From positions 1,798,001 through 1,862,000 of the forward strand of contig NC_009012.1 of the NCBI RefSeq assembly GCF_000015865.1: a stretch of DNA of 64,000 nucleotides. The letters are read 5' to 3'. Shown piece by piece: positions 56,713-64,000 of this stretch (its first letter is position 1; each line of letters starts with the position of its first letter). Made by a program: the position numbers and the translations under genes. The DNA is from Acetivibrio thermocellus ATCC 27405 (lineage in GTDB: Bacteria; Bacillota; Clostridia; Acetivibrionales; Acetivibrionaceae). The notes beneath the pieces were generated by a model. The model was not told the DNA's origin. It worked only from the letters and a program-made list of their open reading frames with translations, and did not search any database.

Positions 56713-58584
56713 GTTCTTTCCAATGTTAGTTGAATAACCTCATTTTTTCGAGCCGAGAATTTTGGTTTTTAGTGTTTCAAAACTACAACGGCCATACATA
56801 ATTCGTTTTATTACCTTCAGTTTATTAATGTACCCTTCTACAAGCCCATTACTATATTCATATTTTATCGCATTCCTTACAGCCTCCATATCTCGTTCAA
56901 TCACATTTATAAAACTGTTTATCTCCGGTATGTTTAGATTTTTGGCTCCCTCCATCCATTTATCCAAAGCATCAATATTTTTATCAGTTAGCATACTCTT
57001 AAATTCCCATGTTATTTTATATATCTTTTCAAAAAACGGATATTCTTTGCATATCATTTCAAATTGTTTCTTACTAATTATTTTTACTTTTTCTATTGGT
57101 TGGTACAATAGCTTTAATATATTTTCTCTTTTTATTGTTTCTGTTTTTGTCCCATCTTTCCTACTTTTATCGTAATATTTTTTCTCCGCTTCTTCCAGTC
57201 TGTTATATAATCCCGCACAGTTGATGATGAACCCTCATATCCCATTTCGCGTATCTTCTCCTCAATATATGAACCCATAATCCCTTTCTCAAGGTATTCG
57301 TCAATCGCTTTTATATATGGTGTCAGCTTCCCATTTCTCTTTTTGCCATAGGTAGCATGGACCGGATTAAAGTTTTCATCAAGATATCTGCTAACTGTTT
57401 TTCTATTAAGCCCGGTACGCCTGGATATCTCTCTATTACTCAAACCTATTCCCTTTAACTCCCGCACCTCATTTACACGTTCCATTTTTTGCTTTACTCT
57501 TTCTTCATGTATGATCATCTTTTTTGTCTGGAATGACTTTTCCCTTTTTTCAGCCGTCATTGCCATTAGCTTATCATAAGCTCGTATATCCATATTTAAG
57601 CTTCGGCAAATTTCTGTTTTACATCTTCCTTCTAATAGGAGTTGTTTTATCTTTTCATATTTTTCTTTCAATGTAAGTTTTCTGTTTTCATCTGCCTGTC
57701 TTATTGTTTTTATCTCTTTAGTTTCCTGACTGACAGCTTGTATTAAAACTTGCGGCTTTAATCTCTTTTTTAGATACTCTGTTATATAGGAAGTCAGATT
57801 CTTCAGTAAATGAAAACGGTCACTTATTTGTAAAGCTTCCGGGTGTGCATTTGCAATTGCATTATTATAGATAACAGATCCATCTCTTGATATCACACGA
57901 AGATTTAGATATGTTTTTAACCACTCGCAAACAGTCTCATAATCCCTTGAGTCAATCATATCAAGTATTTGATGCGTAAAAATATCTATCATAATTGTTC
58001 CATAGCTTTTTCGCTTTTTAATAGCAAAATCATCAATGCAAACAGCTGTTACTGTCTTTTTGTCAACAACCGGTGTTTCTTTTTTTTAAGAGATTGCAAA
58101 CTGTACTTTTACCGATATCCACAACATTTTCCTTTAGAGCTTTTGATGCTGCAACGGAACTGCAATTTATTGACAGTCGTACAATTTCATCCTCAAGACG
58201 ACGGGTTTTCTTCGCTTTATAGGAGATAAAATCAAATCTTTCTGCAAAAGTAGTATGACTACAATCAGGATTATCACAAAACATTTTTCTGTTACGTATA
58301 ATAATAAATACCTTATTACCTTGTATTGGAAGGTCCTGAAAAATTCTGTTGTAGGTGGAATGTATTCTGGATGATGACTGGCCGCAAAATGGACATGTTA
58401 CTTCTTTGCGGTTGGAAGCTACTGTTATATAGCATTTGCCATCATTTATTTCATGATTAATATAGTCTAAGTTTGGATCTAATTGTTTAATAAACTTATC
58501 CATGGTATAATCTCTTTTCTTTTGTTTGATTTTTATTTATTTTATCATGTTTTTTTGTTTATTTCAACTAACTTTGGAAAGAAC
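56713..58584 (-). mobile_element. ISL3-family insertion sequence, inactivated
   Basis: About 1.87 kb, bounded by inverted repeats of some 27 bp with few mismatches (GTTCTTTCCAATGTTAG at 56713 inward and the complement of CTAACTTTGGAAAGAAC at 58568-58584). It contains one transposase gene in three reading-frame pieces. No clear 8-bp target duplication is seen, perhaps because a related MITE abuts the right end. It sits just upstream of the bce response regulator. Confidence 0.8.
56740..58503 (-). pseudogene. ISL3-family transposase with two frameshifts
   Basis: ATG 58503 starts the zinc-binding N-terminal domain (CPFCGQSS...CDNPDCSH). The frame breaks at an A8 run (coding strand, near 58081-58088), where one A fewer continues into VVDKKTVTAVCIDDFAIKK and the core 57132-57992 (SRDYETVCEWLKTYL; SDRFHLLKNL; HTH GLSNREISRRTGLNRKTVS). 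A second break near 57200, an extra AT in TATATA, moves the reading into LEEAEKKYYDKSRK and the C-terminal piece ending at 56740 (NGLVEGYINKLKVIKRIMYGR, with the catalytic Glu). The A8 site could allow transcriptional slippage, but the second break makes the gene probably dead. Confidence 0.85.
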
Positions 58585-58590
58585 CAATTT

Positions 58591-58759
58591 GGTTCTTTCC
58601 AAAGTTAGTTGAATAACTTCATTTATAAAAAGATAAGAGACGCAAACCCTTAAATTTCAAGGTTTAGCGTCTCTTTTACGCTCTATAACTGTCAAACTCG
58701 GGATTTTTATTTATTGTATCGTATTTTTTCATTTATTTCAAACTAAACTCGGAAAACTC
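58591..58759. mobile_element. MITE derived from the ISL3-type element
   Basis: A ~170-bp element whose left end repeats the IS left end almost exactly (GGTTCTTTCCAAAGTTAG... 58591-58622). Its right end (about 58701-58759) matches the IS right end including the inner TTTTTATTTATT-type tract, with more divergence. No coding sequence. The centre is a strong hairpin (AGAGACGC/GCGTCTCT, about 58640-58677). It stands head-to-tail with the full element, 6 bp away. Confidence 0.65.
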
Positions 58760-58923
58760 CTACAACTTTTTGAATATCTTCAAGGTTAAACACCTCAAGT
58801 TTCAAAAAATCTTCATGTTTCAAAAATTGGAGATATTATATCCACATGTTAACAACAATCATTTGCCGTCCACGGTCTTTCATATAAAATAATTTACATC
58901 TGTCAGCCCAAAACCTGTCCTCA

Positions 58924-59541
58924 TCACCTGTACAATTCCAGGGCACCAAAACAGTCCGGTGTCACTTCGCCGGTTTCAGGGTTTCGTGGGCTGTGTACAT
59001 TATACATGTATCCTGTTTTTCCGTATCTGCCAAGCTTGTTTTGGTCATAATGGTCGCTATCCATGCAAATATGAGTAGCTCTCAGAGCCACTGTCACATT
59101 AGGGCTGCCTTCAAAATGCTCACGTTCCCATAAAAATTCACATTCAATGCTAAGAAAACACTCTGCAATGCGTGGAGCATTTACAGTCTTCGCTTTTTCA
59201 GCAGTCAATCCCGACAAGGTGATCTCGTCATCATCAAAGCCGTTATTTTTAATTGTTTGGACACATTTATCACAAATATCGTAAGACGGAAAATTCAACA
59301 CACAACATTTTGTTTCCTTTAAGCTCTGATATAAATGTCCGTCCTTTGACACTGAGCCGATAATGCAAATAAATTCACCACTGTCACCGACAAAAGTTGA
59401 CCAGGATTGCAAACAAGCATTTTCTTTTCCATTCGATTTATATGTAGTTATTAAAAACAGGGGTGAGGGAATGGCAGTAACAAAATCTTGCCATGAAAAG
59501 AAAGTAAGCTCCCCAGGCCATGCTTCAGTTACATTGAAGCC
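58924..59541 (-). pseudogene. Flavin reductase-like gene, 5'-truncated
   Basis: A flavin-reductase-like split-barrel protein (SWSTFVGDSGEFICIIG; CCVLNFPSYDICDKC; GLTAEKAKTVNAPRIAECFLSIECEFLWE; KLGRYGKTGYMYN). The only in-frame start is TTG 59412, which would remove the first ~40 conserved residues (TEAWPGELTFFSWQDFVTAIPS), yet these are present in frame up to about 59541. There the homology stops abruptly and a flagellin fragment in another frame begins. So the gene has lost its start by recombination. A short leaderless product is possible but probably inactive. Confidence 0.75.
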
Positions 59542-59770
59542 TGACTGAGAATACGGCTCCTCATAATACCTGTTATTTCTTTTACACAGTCAGCATCACG
59601 TATTCTCGCTTCACTGCTTGCGGTATTCCCGGAGTTTATATTACTAATAGCAAGAGCATGTTCCAATCGGTTTTGCAGCGCACCCAGCCGAGAACGAAAT
59701 CGGGAAACAATACTTATTCCTGTATCGAACTGTTCGATAGCCGACGAAGGCTGATTAATAAGGTTAACTG
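59529..59770 (-). pseudogene. Flagellin C-terminal fragment
   Basis: The minus-strand frame encodes the terminal helix of flagellin: RFRSRLGALQNRLEHALAISN, then NTASSEARIRDADCVKEITGIMRSRILSQA, matching the D0/D1 C-terminal signature (QNRLEH; SRIRD; ILxQA). The last ~15 residues are missing and replaced by SM-stop at the junction with the flavin-reductase remnant. Upstream the coding continues a few codons beyond the IS256-type insertion (from 61291) and then meets a permease fragment. A rearranged leftover, not a working flagellin gene. Confidence 0.75.
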
Positions 59771-59844
59771 AGATTGTAAAATATTTTATGTAAACTAATT
59801 GACTCCTTCTATGATAGAATAATAAAGTATAGGAGGAGTTTTTT

Positions 59845-61068
59845 ATGGCAAGAAAAAGGATAATAACACCAGAAAAGAAAGAGCTTATCAGAAATCTCAT
59901 TTCTGAGTACAACATTACTTCAGCAAAGGATTTGCAGGAAGCATTGAAGGATCTGCTCGGAGATACGATACAAAATATGTTGGAAGCAGAGCTGGATGAA
60001 CATCTCGGATATGAAAAGTACGAATCAACTGAAGAAGCGAAATCAAATTACCGTAACGGGTACACATCAAAAACATTAAAGTCAAGTGTAGGGCAAGTGG
60101 AAATAGATATCCCGCGGGACCGGAATGCAGAATTCGAGCCGAAAATTGTTCCCAGGTATAAAAGGGACATTTCAGAAATTGAAAATAAAATAATAGCAAT
60201 GTATGCGCGGGGGATGTCTACCAGAGAAATCAACGAGCAGATACAGGAAATCTACGGATTTGAAGTATCTGCCGAGATGGTAAGTAAGATCACTGATAAA
60301 ATACTACCTGAGATAGAAGAGTGGCAGAAAAGGCCTCTGGGAGAGGTTTATCCGATAGTATTTATTGACGCAATTCATTTTTCAGTAAAAAATGACGGCA
60401 TTGTTGGGAAGAAGGCCGTATATATTGTGCTGGCGATTGATATAGAAGGGCAGAAAGATGTTATCGGTATTTATGTAGGAGAAAATGAGAGCTCAAAATT
60501 CTGGCTGAGTGTCTTAAATGACCTTAAAAACAGGGGTGTTAAAGACATTCTGATTCTCTGTGCTGATGCACTTTCAGGGATAAAGGATGCAATCAATGCG
60601 GCTTTTCCGAATACTGAATATCAGAGGTGTATAGTACACCAGATAAGAAACACGCTAAAGTATGTGTCAGATAAAGACCGAAAGGAATTTGCCAGGGACT
60701 TGAAACGGATATATACGGCTCCGAATGAGAAGGCAGGGTACGACCAGATGCTTGAGGTTTCAGAGAAATGGGAGAAGAAATACCCGGCAGCTATGAAGAG
60801 CTGGAAGAGCAATTGGGATGTTATTTGTCCATTTTTTAAGTATTCGAAGGAACTACGTAAAATCATGTATACGACCAATACTATTGAGAGCCTGAATAGC
60901 AGTTATAGAAGGATAAACAAATCAAGGACAGTATTTCCTGGCGACCAGTCACTTTTAAAGAGCATATATTTAGCTACAGTGAAGATTACTTCAAAATGGA
61001 CGATGCGTTACAAAAACTGGGGTTTGATACTGGGACAGCTACAGATTATGTTCGAAGGGCGTATATAG
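59845..61068 (+). CDS. IS256-family (mutator-type) transposase
   Basis: A 407-residue DDE transposase, full length: N-terminal DNA-binding region (LLGDTIQNMLEAELDEHLGYEKYE; NYRNGYTSKTLKSSVGQVEIDIPRDR), catalytic Asp in FIDAIHFSV, Asp in CADALSGIKDAI and Glu in TTNTIESLNSSYRR, with the CIVHQIRNTLKYV segment typical of the family. ATG follows GGAGGAG. Probably active. Confidence 0.96.
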   Translation: MARKRIITPEKKELIRNLISEYNITSAKDLQEALKDLLGDTIQNMLEAELDEHLGYEKYESTEEAKSNYRNGYTSKTLKSSVGQVEIDIPRDRNAEFEPKIVPRYKRDISEIENKIIAMYARGMSTREINEQIQEIYGFEVSAEMVSKITDKILPEIEEWQKRPLGEVYPIVFIDAIHFSVKNDGIVGKKAVYIVLAIDIEGQKDVIGIYVGENESSKFWLSVLNDLKNRGVKDILILCADALSGIKDAINAAFPNTEYQRCIVHQIRNTLKYVSDKDRKEFARDLKRIYTAPNEKAGYDQMLEVSEKWEKKYPAAMKSWKSNWDVICPFFKYSKELRKIMYTTNTIESLNSSYRRINKSRTVFPGDQSLLKSIYLATVKITSKWTMRYKNWGLILGQLQIMFEGRI

Positions 61069-61077
61069 TATAATCAA

Positions 61078-61110
61078 GGGGTTCAGGGAAACTCTGGTTT
61101 CCTGAACCCC
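61078..61110 (+). terminator. Terminator of the IS256 transposase gene
   Basis: GGGGTTCAGG (61078-61087) pairs with CCTGAACCCC (61101-61110), extended by AAAC/GTTT around a short loop, 10 bp after the stop. Confidence 0.8.
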
Positions 61111-61134
61111 CCTGTAATATTTTATACGCATCAT

Positions 61135-61204
61135 CTTTGTCAAATTTTTCTTTTGTAAGAATTTCTTATCAGAAATTCTTTTGAATCTATAAAATTTGAC
61201 AAAG
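61135..61204. repeat. Two-tier inverted repeat near the right end of the IS256 element
   Basis: A perfect 14-bp outer stem (61135-61148 with 61191-61204) encloses a perfect 10-bp inner hairpin (61157-61166 with 61171-61180). It lies between transposase and right end and may block read-through into or out of the element. Confidence 0.75.
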
Positions 61205-61284
61205 CAGACTTTCGAGTCTTAAAATATATTTAAATACTAACATAGAAGGAAAATTAGTTTACACAAAAATATTTACACTGCCGG

Positions 61285-61482
61285 TTAACTGTTGAAATTG
61301 ATAGAGTTCATGATTAATCCCATATTATCAGTCACTAAAGAAATGGGGTTGTACCTATGCACATCGGGTATGATGTTCATAATCATACAGGCAACCACGA
61401 CAGCACCTGTTATGATCAGGTATCCATAACCGCTTCTTGTTAATGTGGCTGAAAATAATAACGCCGCCGGTAAAAACAAGCC
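61285..61482 (-). pseudogene. ABC-2-type permease fragment (duplicate of 63762-63937)
   Basis: The frame encodes the membrane segment LFSATLTRSGYGYLIITGAV and the DVHRYNPISLVTDNMGLIMNS block. These are nearly identical to the permease that leaves the window at 64000, but cut off at both ends: at 61482 on the upstream side, and after MNS, where flagellin-related sequence starts. The 176-bp nucleotide match to 63762-63937 is about 90 percent. A partial duplication product. Confidence 0.8.
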
Positions 61483-61542
61483 TACGGATTATAAACAAGT
61501 GTCAAATTCGGGTATATTATAATGGTTAGCGCCAGAATTAGC

Positions 61543-63180
61543 TTACTCTCCATCCAGATATTCTTCCAACGATATTTTTCCGTTATAAACATCATCCATA
61601 GAATCGGTGTCCATAGACATTAAAACCATTCCGCTAACGAACTTGCCCAACTTTTCTATGCGGCTTGTGACCTCCTGAGCTATAAAAAATTCCAGTCCCA
61701 GCAAGCCACCCATGCTAACCAAATTTGCATTTCCCATTTCCAGACCGGATTTTATCATTTGGGCTGGATTTATTATTTTATTTAAAATATTTGATGCCGA
61801 ATCAACCTTGCTTTTCTTAACTTCTGCAAAAAAGTCATTGTCTCTTTCCGTATCCATAAGATTTAATACATCGTTAAAAAGATTTATGCCATCGTATATT
61901 TTAACTACTTTTCCGAGGGTCTTTACTTCTTTTTTCAATGAACCATTTTTCAGACCATTAATTAATTCCTCGCCCGGCAGATAACTTTTCCATTCCGGAT
62001 ATACCATTAAAATAATTTTTTCTATTTCACTATAATTTTCACTCCACTCAATGGCATTATTAATCCCATCAGGTACCTTATCAAGAATTTGATCCAGCAT
62101 TTCATGCAAATTTTTTTCTTGTTCTGCGTACGGAAAATATTTTAAGCTGACATAATAAGAGTCAAATTCAGCCCAAGCCGGAATATTCAACTTATCAATT
62201 TTTTCAACTTTAAATGTTTTATTAAACTGTTCAAGTGCTTTCTCCGCCGAACTTTTATACACGTCCCATCCTTCAGTTGACGGGTCCAATCTATCTATAT
62301 AAGACTCAATAGCCGGTCCCAATAGTTTAATCTTTTGAAAATCCATTGCATTATACAAGGTATTAATGCGATTTATGTATTCAATATCTTTAGTGGTAAA
62401 CTCTTTAATATTTGCAATCTCTCTTAAAATCTTCATTCTTTCAAACTGACGAAGTATGGTTTCTGCATTACTGCACAAGAGGTAACCGCTTAAGCCTTCG
62501 CTATCGTCGAGGCCTATATGCCAATTATAAAATTGAAATTGTCTGTAAAGATCAAAACTCCATACTACTTGATTGTATGCATCTTTTACAACGGGATTCA
62601 GCTCATCCCCAGGAACCGTATTTACCTGGGATTCAAGGATTTTTTTGTTGTAGGAGTTCCTTACAACCAGCTTTTGGCATTCCTCTGGAGTCATACTTAA
62701 ATATTCTTCAAAAGTAAGATCCTGTGGTATCTTAAAGCCACCTATATCATAGGTTGCAAACTTTACTTTCTCCTCCGGAAGGTAAATTATTGCCTGGTCA
62801 AACAACCTTCTATATGTTTCTTCAGTCAGATAAAGCTTCTGTTTGTTATATATATAATCTTCATCTGTCAAATCTAATGTTTCTCCATTTATAACTGCTA
62901 TATTATCTTCCGTATTCAACCTTACAACCTTTGAACCGCTGAGCAAAACAGTTATGCCAAAATCACCTGTGTGAAAAGGTATTTCTTGAAGGCTTAGCAT
63001 TTTCAATACATCTACATAAATTTTCGTGTCATGAGTAATTATTAGGCTTTTGGAAACTTTCATAGGTACTTCGTTAATGGAAATTGTCATTTTACTTGAA
63101 TTAATCCAATACAAACATACCCCACCTATAACAAGCACTGCACATAGAACAAAAATAAGTTTTCGGAAACTGGGGGACAT
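61543..63180 (-). CDS. Membrane-anchored surface protein with copper-amine-oxidase-like N-terminal domain
   Basis: A 545-residue protein with an N-terminal membrane anchor (residues 7-27) facing out. Residues about 32-115 (ISINEVPMKV...ITHDTKIYVDVLKMLSL...INGETLDL) resemble one stalk domain of the copper-amine-oxidase-N type. The remaining ~420 residues are mostly helical and unrecognised (SMTPEECQKLVVRNSYN; WAEFDSYYVSLKYFPYAEQEKNLHEML). ATG 63180 follows GGAGG. It is bracketed by two copies of the permease segment, so it may belong to a mobile or duplicated cassette with the ABC transporter. Function unknown. Confidence 0.65.
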   Translation of the reverse strand: MSPSFRKLIFVLCAVLVIGGVCLYWINSSKMTISINEVPMKVSKSLIITHDTKIYVDVLKMLSLQEIPFHTGDFGITVLLSGSKVVRLNTEDNIAVINGETLDLTDEDYIYNKQKLYLTEETYRRLFDQAIIYLPEEKVKFATYDIGGFKIPQDLTFEEYLSMTPEECQKLVVRNSYNKKILESQVNTVPGDELNPVVKDAYNQVVWSFDLYRQFQFYNWHIGLDDSEGLSGYLLCSNAETILRQFERMKILREIANIKEFTTKDIEYINRINTLYNAMDFQKIKLLGPAIESYIDRLDPSTEGWDVYKSSAEKALEQFNKTFKVEKIDKLNIPAWAEFDSYYVSLKYFPYAEQEKNLHEMLDQILDKVPDGINNAIEWSENYSEIEKIILMVYPEWKSYLPGEELINGLKNGSLKKEVKTLGKVVKIYDGINLFNDVLNLMDTERDNDFFAEVKKSKVDSASNILNKIINPAQMIKSGLEMGNANLVSMGGLLGLEFFIAQEVTSRIEKLGKFVSGMVLMSMDTDSMDDVYNGKISLEEYLDGE

Positions 63181-63655
63181 ATATTAACCTCCTTACGATG
63201 TTTAAATATTATTATTGGCAAATGCAAATTAAGAAAATATGATAACTATGTACAATATGTCGAATTTTTTCGATAGAATTTTATAAATACCAAGAATTTT
63301 GTATATAGCAATATATGCCAATTAGTTGTAAAGACAGGTATAAATTAATACTTACTGCAGTCCCCAAGTCATGTGTGCGAAATATCCCTATATCCCGATT
63401 TAGCGTTCTTGTACTGCACTGTTCTTGACATCGTATGTAACCTTCTCCCCAATTTAAAAATCAATATGGCTCTTGCTGTGTACAGCGGCCGGCAGCAAAA
63501 CAGTATACTTTAAGGAAAATAACCCCAATCAACTGTATATAATTTGACGTTTTTTACTTTGTCTGGCTCCGGCGGACATGTTATGTGTCTTCGCAAACAA
63601 TCGGGCACATAAAAATACAGGGCTTTTCGACATCTCCGCTGACAAAGTGAGCATT
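63181..63655. other. Intergenic region
   Basis: About 475 bp between the surface-protein gene and the permease. A minus-strand stretch near 63410-63460 reads GEKVTYDVKNSAVQER then stop, resembling the tail of a small beta-barrel protein, but without a start or upstream coding sequence. Otherwise nothing recognisable. Confidence 0.4.
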
Positions 63656-64000
63656 TTACAGTTGCTTTTTTCTAAATATCACTACCGAAAGGAACACAAA
63701 AATCAATGAAAGCAGGCAGGAAATCATGATAGTACTATAGAGAGAAGACACCTCTGTGGAATTCATGATTAATCCCATATTATCAGTCGCTAAAGAAATA
63801 GGGTTGTACCTATGCACATCGGGTATGATGTTCATAACCATACAAACAACCACAACAGCACCTGTTATGAGCAAGCCTCCATAACTGCTTCTTGTTAATG
63901 TGGCTGAAAATAATAACGCCGCCAGTAAAAACAAGCCAAACAGCCATAGGCAAAACACAGAAAACAGCAGATTTGATGTTTCACCTTGTGGGAAAAGATA
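63656..64000 (-). CDS. ABC-2-type transporter permease, C-terminal part (partial at window edge)
   Basis: The open frame continues to the right edge. The visible 114 residues contain three membrane helices (LFGLFLLAALLFSATL; LLITGAVVVVCMVMNII; ISCLLSLIFVFLSVVIF) and the loop DVHRYNPISLATDNMGLI, ending in a basic FRKKQL tail, as in ABC-2 permeases. The internal segment 63762-63937 is duplicated at 61307-61482. The GTG at 63958 is internal, not the start. Confidence 0.75.
   Translation of the reverse strand, partial: YLFPQGETSNLLFSVFCLWLFGLFLLAALLFSATLTRSSYGGLLITGAVVVVCMVMNIIPDVHRYNPISLATDNMGLIMNSTEVSSLYSTIMISCLLSLIFVFLSVVIFRKKQL

Larger units (their letters stand above)
59771..61282 (+). mobile_element. 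IS256-family insertion sequence, intact
   Basis: About 1512 bp with inverted ends (TGTAAAATATTTTATGTAAA at about 59775 and the complement of the segment near 61253-61278, inner TGTAAACTAA identical) and the shared TTCTATG block just inside. It is flanked by the exact 9-bp repeat GGTTAACTG (59762-59770 and 61283-61291), in keeping with the 8-9 bp duplications of the family. Carries one full transposase gene. Inserted in a flagellin remnant. Confidence 0.88.

Noticed and set aside
63410-63460. Short GEKVTYDVKNSAVQER reading as a cold-shock protein gene
   Set aside because: Only about 16 codons are recognisable, with no start or RNA-binding motifs; too little to call.

Overview
The window looks like chromosome from a low-GC, Gram-positive, anaerobic clostridium of the Acetivibrio (Clostridium) thermocellum type. 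This rests on the AT-rich base composition, strong Shine-Dalgarno sites with frequent TTG/GTG starts, S-layer-homology and copper-amine-oxidase-stalk surface proteins, a flavodiiron protein, chemoreceptors and clostridial IS families. The species is an inference. No rRNA or tRNA gene was seen.

1-16.7 kb: an MMPL/RND exporter with a secreted LxxG-repeat partner; a HAD phosphatase gene pair behind a palindrome-controlled promoter; a GyrI-like effector-binding protein whose AraC domain has lost its middle; flavodiiron protein FprA; a Nudix hydrolase; an SdpI-like protein; and a chemoreceptor. Two PadR systems follow. One controls a DUF2812 gene broken by a 17-bp tandem duplication. The other controls a flavodoxin/SCP2-like/membrane fusion protein. 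Both have perfect palindromic operators laid over strong promoters. 16.8-30 kb: a PPOX-fold protein, an intact IS30-type element, a second chemoreceptor, an Amt ammonium channel fused to a PII domain behind a terminator-containing leader, a MarR-controlled heterodimeric ABC exporter, and a two-gene encapsulin operon (encapsulated ferritin plus shell protein) with its own terminator.

30-48 kb: surface and accessory genes, several of them broken by one-base changes, mostly in homopolymers (SLH protein, gamma-glutamylcyclotransferase-like gene, lipoprotein). There is also an HD-domain membrane protein, an ArsC-like protein, a DUF438/hemerythrin/PAS protein, an SDR, a DpnII-type (GATC) restriction-modification operon with a second zinc-finger methyltransferase, a ferritin-like/VIT metal transporter, RsgA, a phosphodiesterase, and a graveyard of Fpg-like, LRR and holin-toxin-like remnants. 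48-56.6 kb: a flavodoxin-fold reductase, a glycosyltransferase-acyltransferase fusion, a copper-amine-oxidase-stalk protein and a complete Bce-type peptide sensing/resistance module (response regulator, kinase, ATPase, permease) with a BceR-like operator.

56.7-64 kb is a rearranged, IS-rich segment. It holds a frameshifted ISL3-type element next to a ~170-bp MITE with the same ends, a 5'-truncated flavin reductase joined to a flagellin C-terminal fragment, an intact IS256-type element in that remnant with 9-bp flanking repeats, and two copies of an ABC permease segment flanking a large membrane-anchored protein.

The best candidates for unusual biology are the encapsulin operon, the Amt-PII fusion with its putative antitermination leader, the lipid-enzyme and reductase fusions, and the unusually high density of slippage-type frameshifts.
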